Assembly (NCBI GenBank): GCA_903927025.1
Contig: CAIYLG010000038.1
Location: 1 to 64,000, forward strand
DNA length: 64,000 nt
Source: an uncultured Armatimonadota bacterium
GTDB lineage: Bacteria; Armatimonadota; Fimbriimonadia; Fimbriimonadales; Fimbriimonadaceae
Direction: 5' to 3'
The notes under the pieces are model-generated. The model did not search any database. It worked only from the letters and a program-made list of their open reading frames with translations, and was not told where the DNA came from. Made by a program: the position numbers and the translations under genes. Positions 1 to 7,755 of the stretch are shown here, one piece after another (the stretch's first letter is position 1; the number at the start of each line of letters is the position of its first letter).

Positions 1-86
1 ACTGACGCTATCGCGCCGCCAGCTTCGATTTCCTTCAACACCTTCAGGATCTCGTCCTCGGTGTAGCGCTTGCCAGTTTTCTTCAT
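1..86 (-). CDS. IS3-family transposase OrfA, N-terminal fragment at window edge
   Basis: Reading leftward from an ATG at 86-84, the frame stays open to the window edge and encodes 28 residues beginning MKKTGKRYTEDEILKVLKEI. This is the usual opening of the small helix-turn-helix OrfA (HTH_Tnp_1/Transposase_8 type) of IS3-family elements, which binds the terminal repeats and with OrfB forms the transposase by programmed frameshifting. Only the N terminus is in the window, so intactness cannot be judged. The element end should lie roughly within 90-125, where the neighbouring secreted-protein ORF stops. Family assignment rests on the short N-terminal resemblance only. Confidence 0.6.
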   Translation of the reverse strand, partial: MKKTGKRYTEDEILKVLKEIEAGGAIAS

Positions 87-119
87 GTGATTCCAGACGG
101 ATTTCACACTTCAAGTGGG

Positions 120-350
120 TCAAACTACGGGGAACAGGTCACCATCAAAGCCGGACAAAAAGTTTCGCATCTGAAACGCCCCGTCCTTTTTGAGATCCAG
201 AATCATCACTTGACCTGGCGAGATCGACATATTGTCGACGGGCTTTCCTTTTTCTACACGGACAACGTCATATGTTCCGATATAGGGCGAAGTCTGACCA
301 AAAGCCAGCATCGAGCAAGCGATCGCAGTCGAGAGCAAAAGCACCTTCAC
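120..350 (-). pseudogene. Small secreted protein, probably 3'-truncated by the IS3-type element
   Basis: A GTG-started 76-residue ORF opens with a Sec signal peptide (basic start, hydrophobic core, cleavage probably after the FGQ near residue 19) followed by about 57 residues containing YIGTYDVVRVEKGKPVDN, a pattern reminiscent of lipocalin-like or META-type small secreted domains. The predicted mature part is very short, and the stop at 120-122 lies only about 35 bases from the OrfA start of the adjacent IS. The likely reading is that the insertion removed the natural 3' end and supplied this stop. It could also be an intact small protein. No function can be assigned. Confidence 0.45.
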
Positions 351-444
351 GGTTGTGAGACTACCACTGTGTTTCCGAGCAACCTGCTATCTGCAGTGAT
401 GTGGATGCAGCACCTCACGCGTGTGGTCTGCAATATCTAAAAAT

Positions 445-1161
445 CTAAGAGAGGAATTGGTCCACGACCAGCCTAACGCCTTCGCTCGCTTTTTGCGTCA
501 CAACCGTGCAGTCTGGGTGGGGTGAGAGTTGGCTGTAGTATCCGCTTGACACCCCGAAAGCAGGTGGATCAGGGTCGATGACGTAGACCTTTTTGGCCCT
601 TGTGTGGAATGCGCACAAGTTCGCCGGCCCTACTTCCAGCGTGGTTCCGACCACGATGAGAACATCCACGTCCTCCTCCGTCGCGGCTTGATAGGCTGGC
701 TCAAAGCGGGGAAGGCCCTCTCCGAACCAAACAATGTAGGGGCGCACTTGGCTGCCGTTCACGAGGTCGCCAAGATTCATGTCTTCCTTCCAGTCGATGA
801 TCATGTCTTCATCGTCATCAGGCCGTCCCTTCATGATTTCCCCGTGAAGATGCATCACTTTGGTAGATCCAGCGCGTTCGTGAAGGTTGTCTACGTTTTG
901 GGTAATGACCGTAACTTCGTGGCCTGCTTTCTCTAGCTCCGCCAATGCTAGGTGGGCGGCATTCGGTTTCGCATTGAGGCATTCTCGTCTGCGGTGGTTA
1001 TAGAAGTCCAGCATCCTCTGCTGGCTCACAGGACCTGCCCACCAACTTTGAATGTTGGCGACTTCATTGACGCTCATACCGTCCCAAAGTCCACCTTTGC
1101 GAAAGGTGTCCAATCCGCTCTCTTTGGACACGCCCGCACCGCTAAAGACGACGACCTTCAC
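445..1161 (-). CDS. cobB: Sirtuin family NAD-dependent protein deacylase
   Basis: The protein (238 aa) removes acyl groups from lysines with NAD as co-substrate. The Rossmann NAD motif GAGVSKESGLDTFR starts near residue 8, the TQNVD motif is at 88-91 onward, and the catalytic His is H106 in HLHG. Y54 and R57 form the YxxR pair that in SIRT5 and E. coli CobB recognises succinyl or malonyl lysine, so desuccinylase or demalonylase activity is likely alongside deacetylation. The segment between HLHGE and VRPYIVWFGE, which in zinc-binding sirtuins carries four cysteines, has none; zinc-less sirtuins are known in other phyla. The start is GTG, with the NAD motif beginning almost immediately as in short bacterial sirtuins. 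It is monocistronic. Confidence 0.9.
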   Translation of the reverse strand: MKVVVFSGAGVSKESGLDTFRKGGLWDGMSVNEVANIQSWWAGPVSQQRMLDFYNHRRRECLNAKPNAAHLALAELEKAGHEVTVITQNVDNLHERAGSTKVMHLHGEIMKGRPDDDEDMIIDWKEDMNLGDLVNGSQVRPYIVWFGEGLPRFEPAYQAATEEDVDVLIVVGTTLEVGPANLCAFHTRAKKVYVIDPDPPAFGVSSGYYSQLSPHPDCTVVTQKASEGVRLVVDQFLS

Positions 1162-1285
1162 TTCTTGATTTTAGCTTGCTGGATAATAGCTGAGGGTACT
1201 TTGTTCAAAGTCCCTCAAACATCTCGATTGAGCCTATTCAATTGGCATCCAGTTGACCGAAATCCGTGCCAGCTGATACCTCGAC

Positions 1286-1795
1286 TTGATAGCGTATGAT
1301 TTCTCAGTGGATGTTGGGCTTGGAAACTCAAGGCACTCTGGTAATCGGATCGTCCAATTGCTCGACTCAATATTGCCTGGAGTCACGGTTCTATTTCCCC
1401 TCTACAGCTACTGGTTGGGGCTGAGGCGGATTCGCGAATTAAACAGCGACCTTCCGCATGATTACGCCACTGGCGTTGAGTGGTCAAACATCTCCTTCGT
1501 CCTCTTTCCGGTCGTGCTTCTGATCATTTGGCGGGGAACGTCGACGAGCAGAAAGTGGGGATTTGCTGGCCACGCGCTCATTGGAATCTCACTTTTGAAC
1601 AAGCGGACCCTGCATTTACTGTTCGGCGTATCGATTGCCCACAGGGGTTACTTCATAGATTTCTTTCCTGGCCAAGGCCCATATCTTTTCACTACGGGTC
1701 TTGCTGTGGGATTTGCGGCCATTTCGGCCTATTGCTTCCTTCGACTGTTTCAAGAACTCCACCTTACTCATCGATTCCAAATTCGCAATCTATAG
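1286..1795 (+). CDS. Hypothetical membrane protein
   Basis: This 169-residue frame has three to four hydrophobic stretches, around residues 24-46, 70-86, 98-110 and 133-152, separated by short charged loops, which is what a small polytopic inner-membrane protein looks like. I do not recognise a family. The first possible start is TTG at 1286; GTG at 1307 and TTG at 1355 are alternatives and no convincing Shine-Dalgarno sequence marks any of them. A second frame over part of the same stretch (1480-1962) looks less protein-like because it lacks hydrophobic periodicity. Treat as a probable but unproven gene. Confidence 0.4.
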   Translation: MIAYDFSVDVGLGNSRHSGNRIVQLLDSILPGVTVLFPLYSYWLGLRRIRELNSDLPHDYATGVEWSNISFVLFPVVLLIIWRGTSTSRKWGFAGHALIGISLLNKRTLHLLFGVSIAHRGYFIDFFPGQGPYLFTTGLAVGFAAISAYCFLRLFQELHLTHRFQIRNL

Positions 1796-2037
1796 GGTCA
1801 TCGCGGGCCCGCTCCATTCAGGATCCGAGGAAACGGCAAGTTCAGCTCCTCGACCTTGACCTAGTAGCCCCGACTCCGTCGTCAGACTCGACCGGGATGG
1901 AGTTGATACGAGGTCAATTCCTGAAACCCCGCAACATCTCTGCTTCCTGCGAAAGATACTAGTGCCATACTCACTATAGAGAAAGGCACTATTTAATTTG
2001 AAGGACAGGAACATTTTGCCCTCCAGAGGAGCGGCGT

Positions 2038-3963
2038 GTGAGTCAATTCGATGTCCAGCCTTACGATATCCTGCTTCTTCTGCCAACTGTCGCAGACTTT
2101 GAAGAGATCAAAAGCCAGCTGAACAAGCTGGGGGTCAACTACAAATTCCGGTTTGCCGGCAGTCAGGAAGAATTCGAAGCCGCAACCCGATCCAGGCAAT
2201 GGGATCTGATTTTCTGCAGCTGCAATATGCCTGGCTACGACATCGCCGATGCGCTGACCCGGCTCCACGAAATTTCAAACCTGTCTCCCGTTCTCGTGCT
2301 GTCGAACGATCCGTCCGATGAAGAAGCCGAGCGGGTTTTCAATTTGGGCTCTTGGGACTACGTCGTGATGCAGGGCATGGCAGGGTTGCCTTGGAAGGCC
2401 AAGTTCCTCATGCAGAACGCAAGGTTCCAGGAACGCTTGAAAACAGCAGAAAGCAAATACGGTCATCTCTTCGAGGATGTTCTTGATGGCGTTCTCCTCG
2501 TGGATCACAAAGGCACGATCCTCAAGGCGAACTTCGAATTGCTCAAGCAATTTGGATACGTGAAAAGCCAGTTAGAGGGAACCAATGTGAATCGACTGGT
2601 TCCTAAGGAGTACCTTGACGCCCACGAAGCCCTCTTTGAGCGGTCCTTCGAAGGTTCGGGCACAAGGGAAGTCAACTCTCGCCGCGAGGTGTCAGGTTTG
2701 CGCCACGACGGTACCACCTTTCCCATTGACGTCCAGGTTCGATCCATGCCGGAACCAGATAGCCACCTAACGATCGCCAGAATTCGTGATATTTCAGACA
2801 GAAAGAATCTGGAACTCAATGTCTCACGGTCTGAAAGGCTAGATGCGCTGGGAACATTCGCCGGCAGTATCGTGCATGATCTAAACAATGCCCTGGCGCC
2901 GGTCATTCTCTGCTTGGAATTGCTTCGAAACAACTGTCCAAGTTCTCACGAGCTAGTGGATACGGCGGAAGGTGGTGCCTTTCGCGCCCGAGACCTTCTT
3001 CGTGAACTCCTAACTTACTCGAAGGGTTCCCGAGTCGAGCCTGAGCTAATTCCGTCCAAAGCACTGCTTGATACTTTCATTCGGCTCATCGACCCTTTGA
3101 TTTCCAACAAAGTATCTCTACAGACGTCATTCGACTCCTCTCTCGGCAATTTTTGGGGCGACCCGATTCAGATTACGCAGGTGCTTGTCAACCTTGCTCA
3201 AAACGCCCTTGACGCGATGCATGAAGGTGGGGAGCTACAAATACACGCTGAAGAAATCGAACTGACCCCCAAGAACACCTTTGAAATTCCCGACCCTGTG
3301 TTTGGGCGCTATTTGAAGATCACGTTTGCAGATAACGGTGAGGGCATCCACCGTGAGAACATGACCAAGATCTTTGAACCGTTCTTCACAACCAAGAAGC
3401 ACGATAAGGGCACGGGTCTTGGACTCGCAATTGTCACCGACATTATCCAGAGCCACCACGGGTATCTGACCGTGAAATCGGAGCAGGCCGTCGGCTCGAC
3501 TTTCACAGTTTTCTTTCCAGCCGCCTTCTCCTCCAACGGCTCAGATCAACAGCCTCAAACACAAGCGCAGGTGAAAGTTGAACACCCACTGGTTTTGCTG
3601 GTGGACGACGACGAAAGCGTGAGGTCGTCGCTTCATATGGCCCTAATGTCGCTACATTATTCCGTTCTGGTTGCCCGAGATGGCGCGGAGGCCATTAGGT
3701 TGGCTAAAGCAAACCACGACAAACTTGGCTGGGTCATCACTGACTTGATGATGCCGCTGATGAATGGCATTGAACTGACGAAAGCGCTCAAAACTGAGTG
3801 GCCAAAAATCGAAGTCATCGCAATGAGTGGCAATTTCGAACCTGAAATCGTGGCCGATCTCAAAGCATTGGGCGTTAAAATATTTCTGCAAAAGCCACTT
3901 TCACTGGACCTTATCGCCGATGCTCTTTCGTCAGGTGACACAGTTTTAGAGTCCAGTTCTTGA
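2038..3963 (+). CDS. Hybrid sensor histidine kinase with pseudo-receiver, PAS and receiver domains
   Basis: A 641-residue cytoplasmic kinase without membrane segments. The order is an N-terminal receiver-like domain (about 8-130), a PAS sensor domain (about 140-260), a dimerisation/phosphoacceptor domain with H280 in VHDLNNALAP, an HATPase domain with NLAQNALDAM, DNGEGI and GTGLGLAI, and a C-terminal receiver with D569 in ITDLMMP. In the N-terminal receiver the phosphorylatable Asp is replaced by Ser61 (context DLIFCSCNMP), so it probably senses a partner rather than taking phosphate. The start is GTG at 2038, preceded by GAGGAG. The CheY-like gene 135 bases downstream is the obvious partner for a phosphorelay. 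The signal is unknown. Confidence 0.85.
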   Translation: MSQFDVQPYDILLLLPTVADFEEIKSQLNKLGVNYKFRFAGSQEEFEAATRSRQWDLIFCSCNMPGYDIADALTRLHEISNLSPVLVLSNDPSDEEAERVFNLGSWDYVVMQGMAGLPWKAKFLMQNARFQERLKTAESKYGHLFEDVLDGVLLVDHKGTILKANFELLKQFGYVKSQLEGTNVNRLVPKEYLDAHEALFERSFEGSGTREVNSRREVSGLRHDGTTFPIDVQVRSMPEPDSHLTIARIRDISDRKNLELNVSRSERLDALGTFAGSIVHDLNNALAPVILCLELLRNNCPSSHELVDTAEGGAFRARDLLRELLTYSKGSRVEPELIPSKALLDTFIRLIDPLISNKVSLQTSFDSSLGNFWGDPIQITQVLVNLAQNALDAMHEGGELQIHAEEIELTPKNTFEIPDPVFGRYLKITFADNGEGIHRENMTKIFEPFFTTKKHDKGTGLGLAIVTDIIQSHHGYLTVKSEQAVGSTFTVFFPAAFSSNGSDQQPQTQAQVKVEHPLVLLVDDDESVRSSLHMALMSLHYSVLVARDGAEAIRLAKANHDKLGWVITDLMMPLMNGIELTKALKTEWPKIEVIAMSGNFEPEIVADLKALGVKIFLQKPLSLDLIADALSSGDTVLESSS

Positions 3964-4098
3964 GGAAAAGGACTGTCGCAGAGCTGAATGACCAGAACCT
4001 TGCACGATTGCCCTAAGGTGCGCTGAAGATTAGAGATGTTCGCCCCGATAACCCAAACTGCAATCCCAATCCTGCCCAGCCGGTCCACTTGAAACCAA

Positions 4099-4500
4099 AT
4101 GTCACGAATACTCCTTGTCGAAGATAATGCAGAGTTGCTCCAGGTCCTGAACCTTTATTTGCTTGGCCAGAGCCACGAAGTAGTCTGTGCCTCAGACGGG
4201 AATCTAGCCGCGCACTATTATCGAAAGGGTGGGTTTGACATTCTGATCACCGATGTGATGATGCCGAACAAAGATGGACTGGAAGTAATCTTGGAAATCC
4301 GAGAGGCAAACCCAAGCATTCAAATCATCGCGATGTCTGGCGGAGGTCAAGGTGGGTCGACACTCTACTTGAAACTTGCAGACTCATTTGGGGCGCATGC
4401 AACGCTTGCAAAGCCCTTTTCCCTTCAAGAGTTAAACGCAGTAATTCAGCGCGTATTGGTCGGTTTAAATTGTGAAAAGGGGAGTTCCATCGCTTCGTAA
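4099..4500 (+). CDS. CheY-like single-domain response regulator
   Basis: This 133-residue protein is one receiver domain with no output domain. It has the acidic pair in LVEDN, the phosphoacceptor D52 in LITDVMMP, Ser in AMSGGG and the conserved Lys in LAKPFS. Such stand-alone receivers pass phosphate or bind partner proteins. It follows the hybrid kinase on the same strand after 135 non-coding bases, so the two are probably a functional pair, though a separate promoter is possible. It resembles the C-terminal receiver of that kinase (both have ITD.MMP and IAMSG). Confidence 0.85.
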   Translation: MSRILLVEDNAELLQVLNLYLLGQSHEVVCASDGNLAAHYYRKGGFDILITDVMMPNKDGLEVILEIREANPSIQIIAMSGGGQGGSTLYLKLADSFGAHATLAKPFSLQELNAVIQRVLVGLNCEKGSSIAS

Positions 4501-4553
4501 CCGAGCCAAAGAGCTTCAGAGTCGCCAACTCCTACCGGCCTGGTGCTTCCGAC

Positions 4554-5726
4554 TCACCTCTGAAACTGCCGACGGTAGGTTGCCGGCGTGATCCCGAACT
4601 GTTGCTTAAACGATGAGACAAACCAGGGTGCGGAGCTAAAGCCAGTTCGTTTGGCCACCGCCTCAAGCGTCAAATCGGTTTCTGCCAGCAATCTTTGCGC
4701 CTCCGCCATTTTGACGTGCTGAATCTCCTCGTGCGGCGAACGACCAAGGTGTTTCATGAACAGCTTTTCGAGGGTCCGTCGGCTGATAGGAACATGGTCA
4801 ACAACGTCTGAGACCGATAGTGAAGCCATCGGCCGCTCCCGAATAAATCGAACTGCGGCGACCAAATCAGGATCCTCGATCGCAAGAATGTTTGTCGACT
4901 GTCGCGCGATGACGGTGATGGGCGGAATTAGCAGAGGTTCAGATCGAGCGGTTCCACCCATCATCATTCGCTGAAGCAGGGAAGCAGCCTCGAAGCCGAT
5001 CTTTCGACTCGGAATCGCAATGCTGGACAAAGGCGGATATCCGAGGGCACACAGATAGGGATCATTATCCACACCAAGGATCGCCACATCATCCGGAACG
5101 TCAAGGCCCACCGAATGGCAGCATTCGGAGACGGCGAGGGCCATTTCATCGTTGACGGCAAAAACACCAACCGGCTTTGGCAACGATTCCAGCCACTCCG
5201 ACAACTCCTGGTCTACAGGACCGAGGGTAGAGGAACTCGCTTTAGGAAACCGCGCCAAGTTGCCGTAAAAAACTGCAGGGCGATGCCCTTCAAATTCCAG
5301 TTTGCGCAGGAATCCCACCATTCGGGACTTCGCATACGCATTGTCTGTGTTTCCAGCAAACGCGAAATCGGATAACCCCAAACCCATCAGGTAGGCGGCT
5401 GCCAGGCTACCCACAGCCTGATCGTCAACAGAGACGCGCGGCACCTTCGACGCAGGCAGCCAATTGGCTACATCTACGGCAGGGATGCCGGATCGATGAA
5501 TACTCTCAGAAACCTCGCCATCCAGCAGGAAGGCCAACATGCCCGCCGCACCCCATTCAGCGACGAGCGAAACGTTCTCGGGCAAAGGATCCGCAAAATG
5601 GCAGGCCCAGCGTCGTGACGGGCCCGCAAAGTCCCTAATCCCTTGGAGCACCTCATGGTTAAAGCCCACCATTCGCTCCATAAGTAGGCCAATCCGCAAC
5701 AGCGAAATCTTCTTTGATCCCGGCAT
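4554..5726 (-). CDS. XylR-like AraC-family transcription regulator with LacI-type sensor domain
   Basis: The protein (390 aa) has a periplasmic-binding-protein-like ligand domain (about 8-275), as in LacI/GalR and E. coli XylR, followed by a C-terminal AraC double helix-turn-helix (about 285-388, ending near TGFSSAPWFVSSFKQQFG and TPATYRRQF). Proteins with this arrangement bind a sugar and activate carbohydrate genes. It is divergent from an exported alpha-amylase gene, with two inverted repeats directly upstream of its own start, so regulation of the amylase and of itself is the simplest inference. The ligand is unknown; a maltodextrin or other starch product would fit the neighbour, whereas xylose is not suggested by anything else here. 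Confidence 0.85.
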   Translation of the reverse strand: MPGSKKISLLRIGLLMERMVGFNHEVLQGIRDFAGPSRRWACHFADPLPENVSLVAEWGAAGMLAFLLDGEVSESIHRSGIPAVDVANWLPASKVPRVSVDDQAVGSLAAAYLMGLGLSDFAFAGNTDNAYAKSRMVGFLRKLEFEGHRPAVFYGNLARFPKASSSTLGPVDQELSEWLESLPKPVGVFAVNDEMALAVSECCHSVGLDVPDDVAILGVDNDPYLCALGYPPLSSIAIPSRKIGFEAASLLQRMMMGGTARSEPLLIPPITVIARQSTNILAIEDPDLVAAVRFIRERPMASLSVSDVVDHVPISRRTLEKLFMKHLGRSPHEEIQHVKMAEAQRLLAETDLTLEAVAKRTGFSSAPWFVSSFKQQFGITPATYRRQFQR

Positions 5727-5732
5727 AAAGAG

Positions 5733-5773
5733 ACGATAACCTATCGTTGCGCAAATCCGTAAGAGGTTTGCGC
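5733..5773. promoter_or_regulatory. Two inverted repeats between regulator and amylase genes (candidate operators)
   Basis: The first is a perfect palindrome, ACGATA-acc-TATCGT, at 5733-5747, only 6 bases upstream of the regulator start. The second, at 5749-5773, pairs GCGCAAATCC with GGTTTGCGC around six bases. Both sit in the divergent intergenic region, where an AraC/LacI-type regulator would be expected to bind for autoregulation and for control of the amylase. That these sites are operators is inference. Confidence 0.45.
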
Positions 5774-5878
5774 TAAAGTGAAATTGTAAGGTTTCTGGTT
5801 GCGGGTGACTTTGTTACGATGGTGCATCGGTTGGCCAACGTGCCGCCGCATGTCCCCACCAGGGGAACAGGAGAGCTT

Positions 5879-7711
5879 ATGAAACTCGACCAGAGTCGGT
5901 CAATTTCAACGGAACGAACCGTATCACTTGCTTCACTTTTTAATCGCAGATCCGTTGTCCGTGCGGGAGTCGCCATTGCTGGCCTCCTCGCCATCGGCAC
6001 CGCCGACGCCAACGTCCTCATGCAGGCGTTCTACTGGGACGTGCCATCGCCGGGCGCAGGGAACAGCACCGCACCTTGGTGGTGGGATCACCTGGGTGCG
6101 CAGGCAAACACCCTTCGGGCCTACGGATTCACCGGAATGTGGATTCCACCCGTACTCAAGGGCGCTGCTGGAGGCTATTCAGACGGGTACGACCCGTTTG
6201 ATGACTACGACATTGGCTCAAAGAACCAAATGGGCACGATTCCCACTCGCTACGGCACCCGCGAGCAGTTGGAGAAGTGCTGTGCGATGCTCCGAGCGAA
6301 TGGCCTGGAGATTTACTGCGACATCGTAGACAACCATCGAGATGGAGACCCCGGCAACTATGCCTTTAACTATCTGGATGCCTACGGAAACGCCAACGCC
6401 GGCAGATTTGGAAAGTCGTTTTACGACTTCCATCCTAACGTGGGACAAGATCCAAACGTGCCGCTGGGCAGCGGAGAGAACTTCAACGCTTTCGGCCGTG
6501 ACCTCGCCCCAATCAACGGACCCTCTCACTGGATCTACAACGGCTTGAACAGCGCAGGCGACTGGCTCACCAAGGCGCTCGACCTGCAGGGCTACCGACT
6601 GGATGACGTGAAAGGCATGTCTACCGACTGGCTCAACCCGTTTCTCAACTACGGCAGCCTGAGCGGCAAGTTCGCGGTGGGTGAGTACTACGACACTAAT
6701 CTCAACAGCGTGCAGTATTGGGTCAGCACGATGATGGGTGGCAGAAGCAGCGCCTTCGACTTTCCCCTTCGCGACATGCTCAAGAATATGTGCAATAACC
6801 CAAGCACCTTCAACATGGCCTCTCTGGACCATGCGGGGCTTGCCGGCGTTGACCCAACGCATTCCGTGACGTTCGTTGAGAACCACGACACGGACAGGTC
6901 GGACCCGATTGTGCAGAACAAGGCGCTGGCCTACGCCTACATCCTTACGTCTGAGGGTTACCCCAGCGCTTTCTACAAGGATTGGAGCAGCGACGCGGGC
7001 TGCTACAACATGGGATCGACCATCAACAATCTCGTCTGGATCCATGAGAAGCTGGCAAGCGGTACGACCACTCAGCGATACAAGAACAACCTCGTGTTCG
7101 TCTATGAGCGACTTGGCGGCAGCCACCTGCTGGTCGGGCTCAATAACAACATCGGCTACGGCTATAACCTCACCTGTGCAACTGGCTTTGGTGCAAATGT
7201 GCATCTCCATGACTACACTGGTCACGCGGCCGATATCTGGACAGATGGCAGTGGCAACGCCACATTGAGCCTTCCAACTGCGACAGGAGGAAACGGTTAC
7301 GTATGCTATGCCCCAGTTGGCATTAGTGGTGGTTTTACACCTACAGCGGTTGCCACCACTCAGGAATATGCAGGCGCTCAAGACTTGGACATCAAGCCCG
7401 CGGACAACACTGCCTTGGTGCAGGTCTGCAGAGTCTGGGTCGCCGCCGGACAGCCGATCAGCGGCGCGCTGTACTACGACACGACGAGTTGGACGAGTTC
7501 GACCAACATCTACCTGGAACTAGACAATCCAAGTGGATCAATTCAGTCCACCAAGACCTACACTTCAACCACCACCCAAGGAGCCACCCTCGCGGGCACC
7601 GCGGCATCCACCGGCTGGTACACGTTCAAGATAAAGTCGAACAGCACCCCGACTGGCAATGCCAAGCCTGCCTATTGGCTAAGGGCTACTTACACTTCCA
7701 GCCAAAACTAA
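5879..7711 (+). CDS. Exported GH13 alpha-amylase
   Basis: The enzyme hydrolyses alpha-1,4 links in starch or glycogen. The (beta/alpha)8 catalytic domain shows the four GH13 regions: DIVDNH (from residue 148), GYRLDDVKG with nucleophile D242, VGEYYD with acid/base E269, and VENHDTD with D337. An all-beta C-terminal domain follows, and the last ~120 residues are Thr/Ser-rich and may be a further beta-sandwich. The N terminus has NRRSVVRAG before a hydrophobic stretch ending in ADA, compatible with a twin-arginine or Sec signal. I start at the ATG at 5879 because GGAGAG lies just upstream; the frame is open from 5819 but that start has no ribosome site. The length, 610 aa, is typical of bacterial amylases with an accessory domain. 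Likely controlled by the divergent XylR-like regulator. Confidence 0.9.
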   Translation: MKLDQSRSISTERTVSLASLFNRRSVVRAGVAIAGLLAIGTADANVLMQAFYWDVPSPGAGNSTAPWWWDHLGAQANTLRAYGFTGMWIPPVLKGAAGGYSDGYDPFDDYDIGSKNQMGTIPTRYGTREQLEKCCAMLRANGLEIYCDIVDNHRDGDPGNYAFNYLDAYGNANAGRFGKSFYDFHPNVGQDPNVPLGSGENFNAFGRDLAPINGPSHWIYNGLNSAGDWLTKALDLQGYRLDDVKGMSTDWLNPFLNYGSLSGKFAVGEYYDTNLNSVQYWVSTMMGGRSSAFDFPLRDMLKNMCNNPSTFNMASLDHAGLAGVDPTHSVTFVENHDTDRSDPIVQNKALAYAYILTSEGYPSAFYKDWSSDAGCYNMGSTINNLVWIHEKLASGTTTQRYKNNLVFVYERLGGSHLLVGLNNNIGYGYNLTCATGFGANVHLHDYTGHAADIWTDGSGNATLSLPTATGGNGYVCYAPVGISGGFTPTAVATTQEYAGAQDLDIKPADNTALVQVCRVWVAAGQPISGALYYDTTSWTSSTNIYLELDNPSGSIQSTKTYTSTTTQGATLAGTAASTGWYTFKIKSNSTPTGNAKPAYWLRATYTSSQN

Positions 7712-7724
7712 GAATGGACTCCGG

Positions 7725-7755
7725 GCGCCTCTTTGGTTTCCGACCTAAGAGGCGC
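7725..7755. terminator. Inverted repeat between convergent genes, possible bidirectional terminator
   Basis: GCGCCTCTT at 7725-7733 pairs perfectly with AAGAGGCGC at 7747-7755 around a 13-base loop. It lies 14 bases after the amylase stop and overlaps the last codons of the convergent kinase gene. There is no T run on either side, so terminator function is only suggested by position. Confidence 0.3.

Noticed and set aside
1480-1962. A 160-codon plus-strand frame overlapping the small membrane-protein ORF
   Set aside because: The translation lacks hydrophobic or domain pattern, while the other frame has clear membrane segments.
6218-7381. A 387-codon minus-strand frame inside the amylase gene
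   Set aside because: The amylase in the other strand has all GH13 motifs; the antisense translation is Val/His-rich without recognisable domains.
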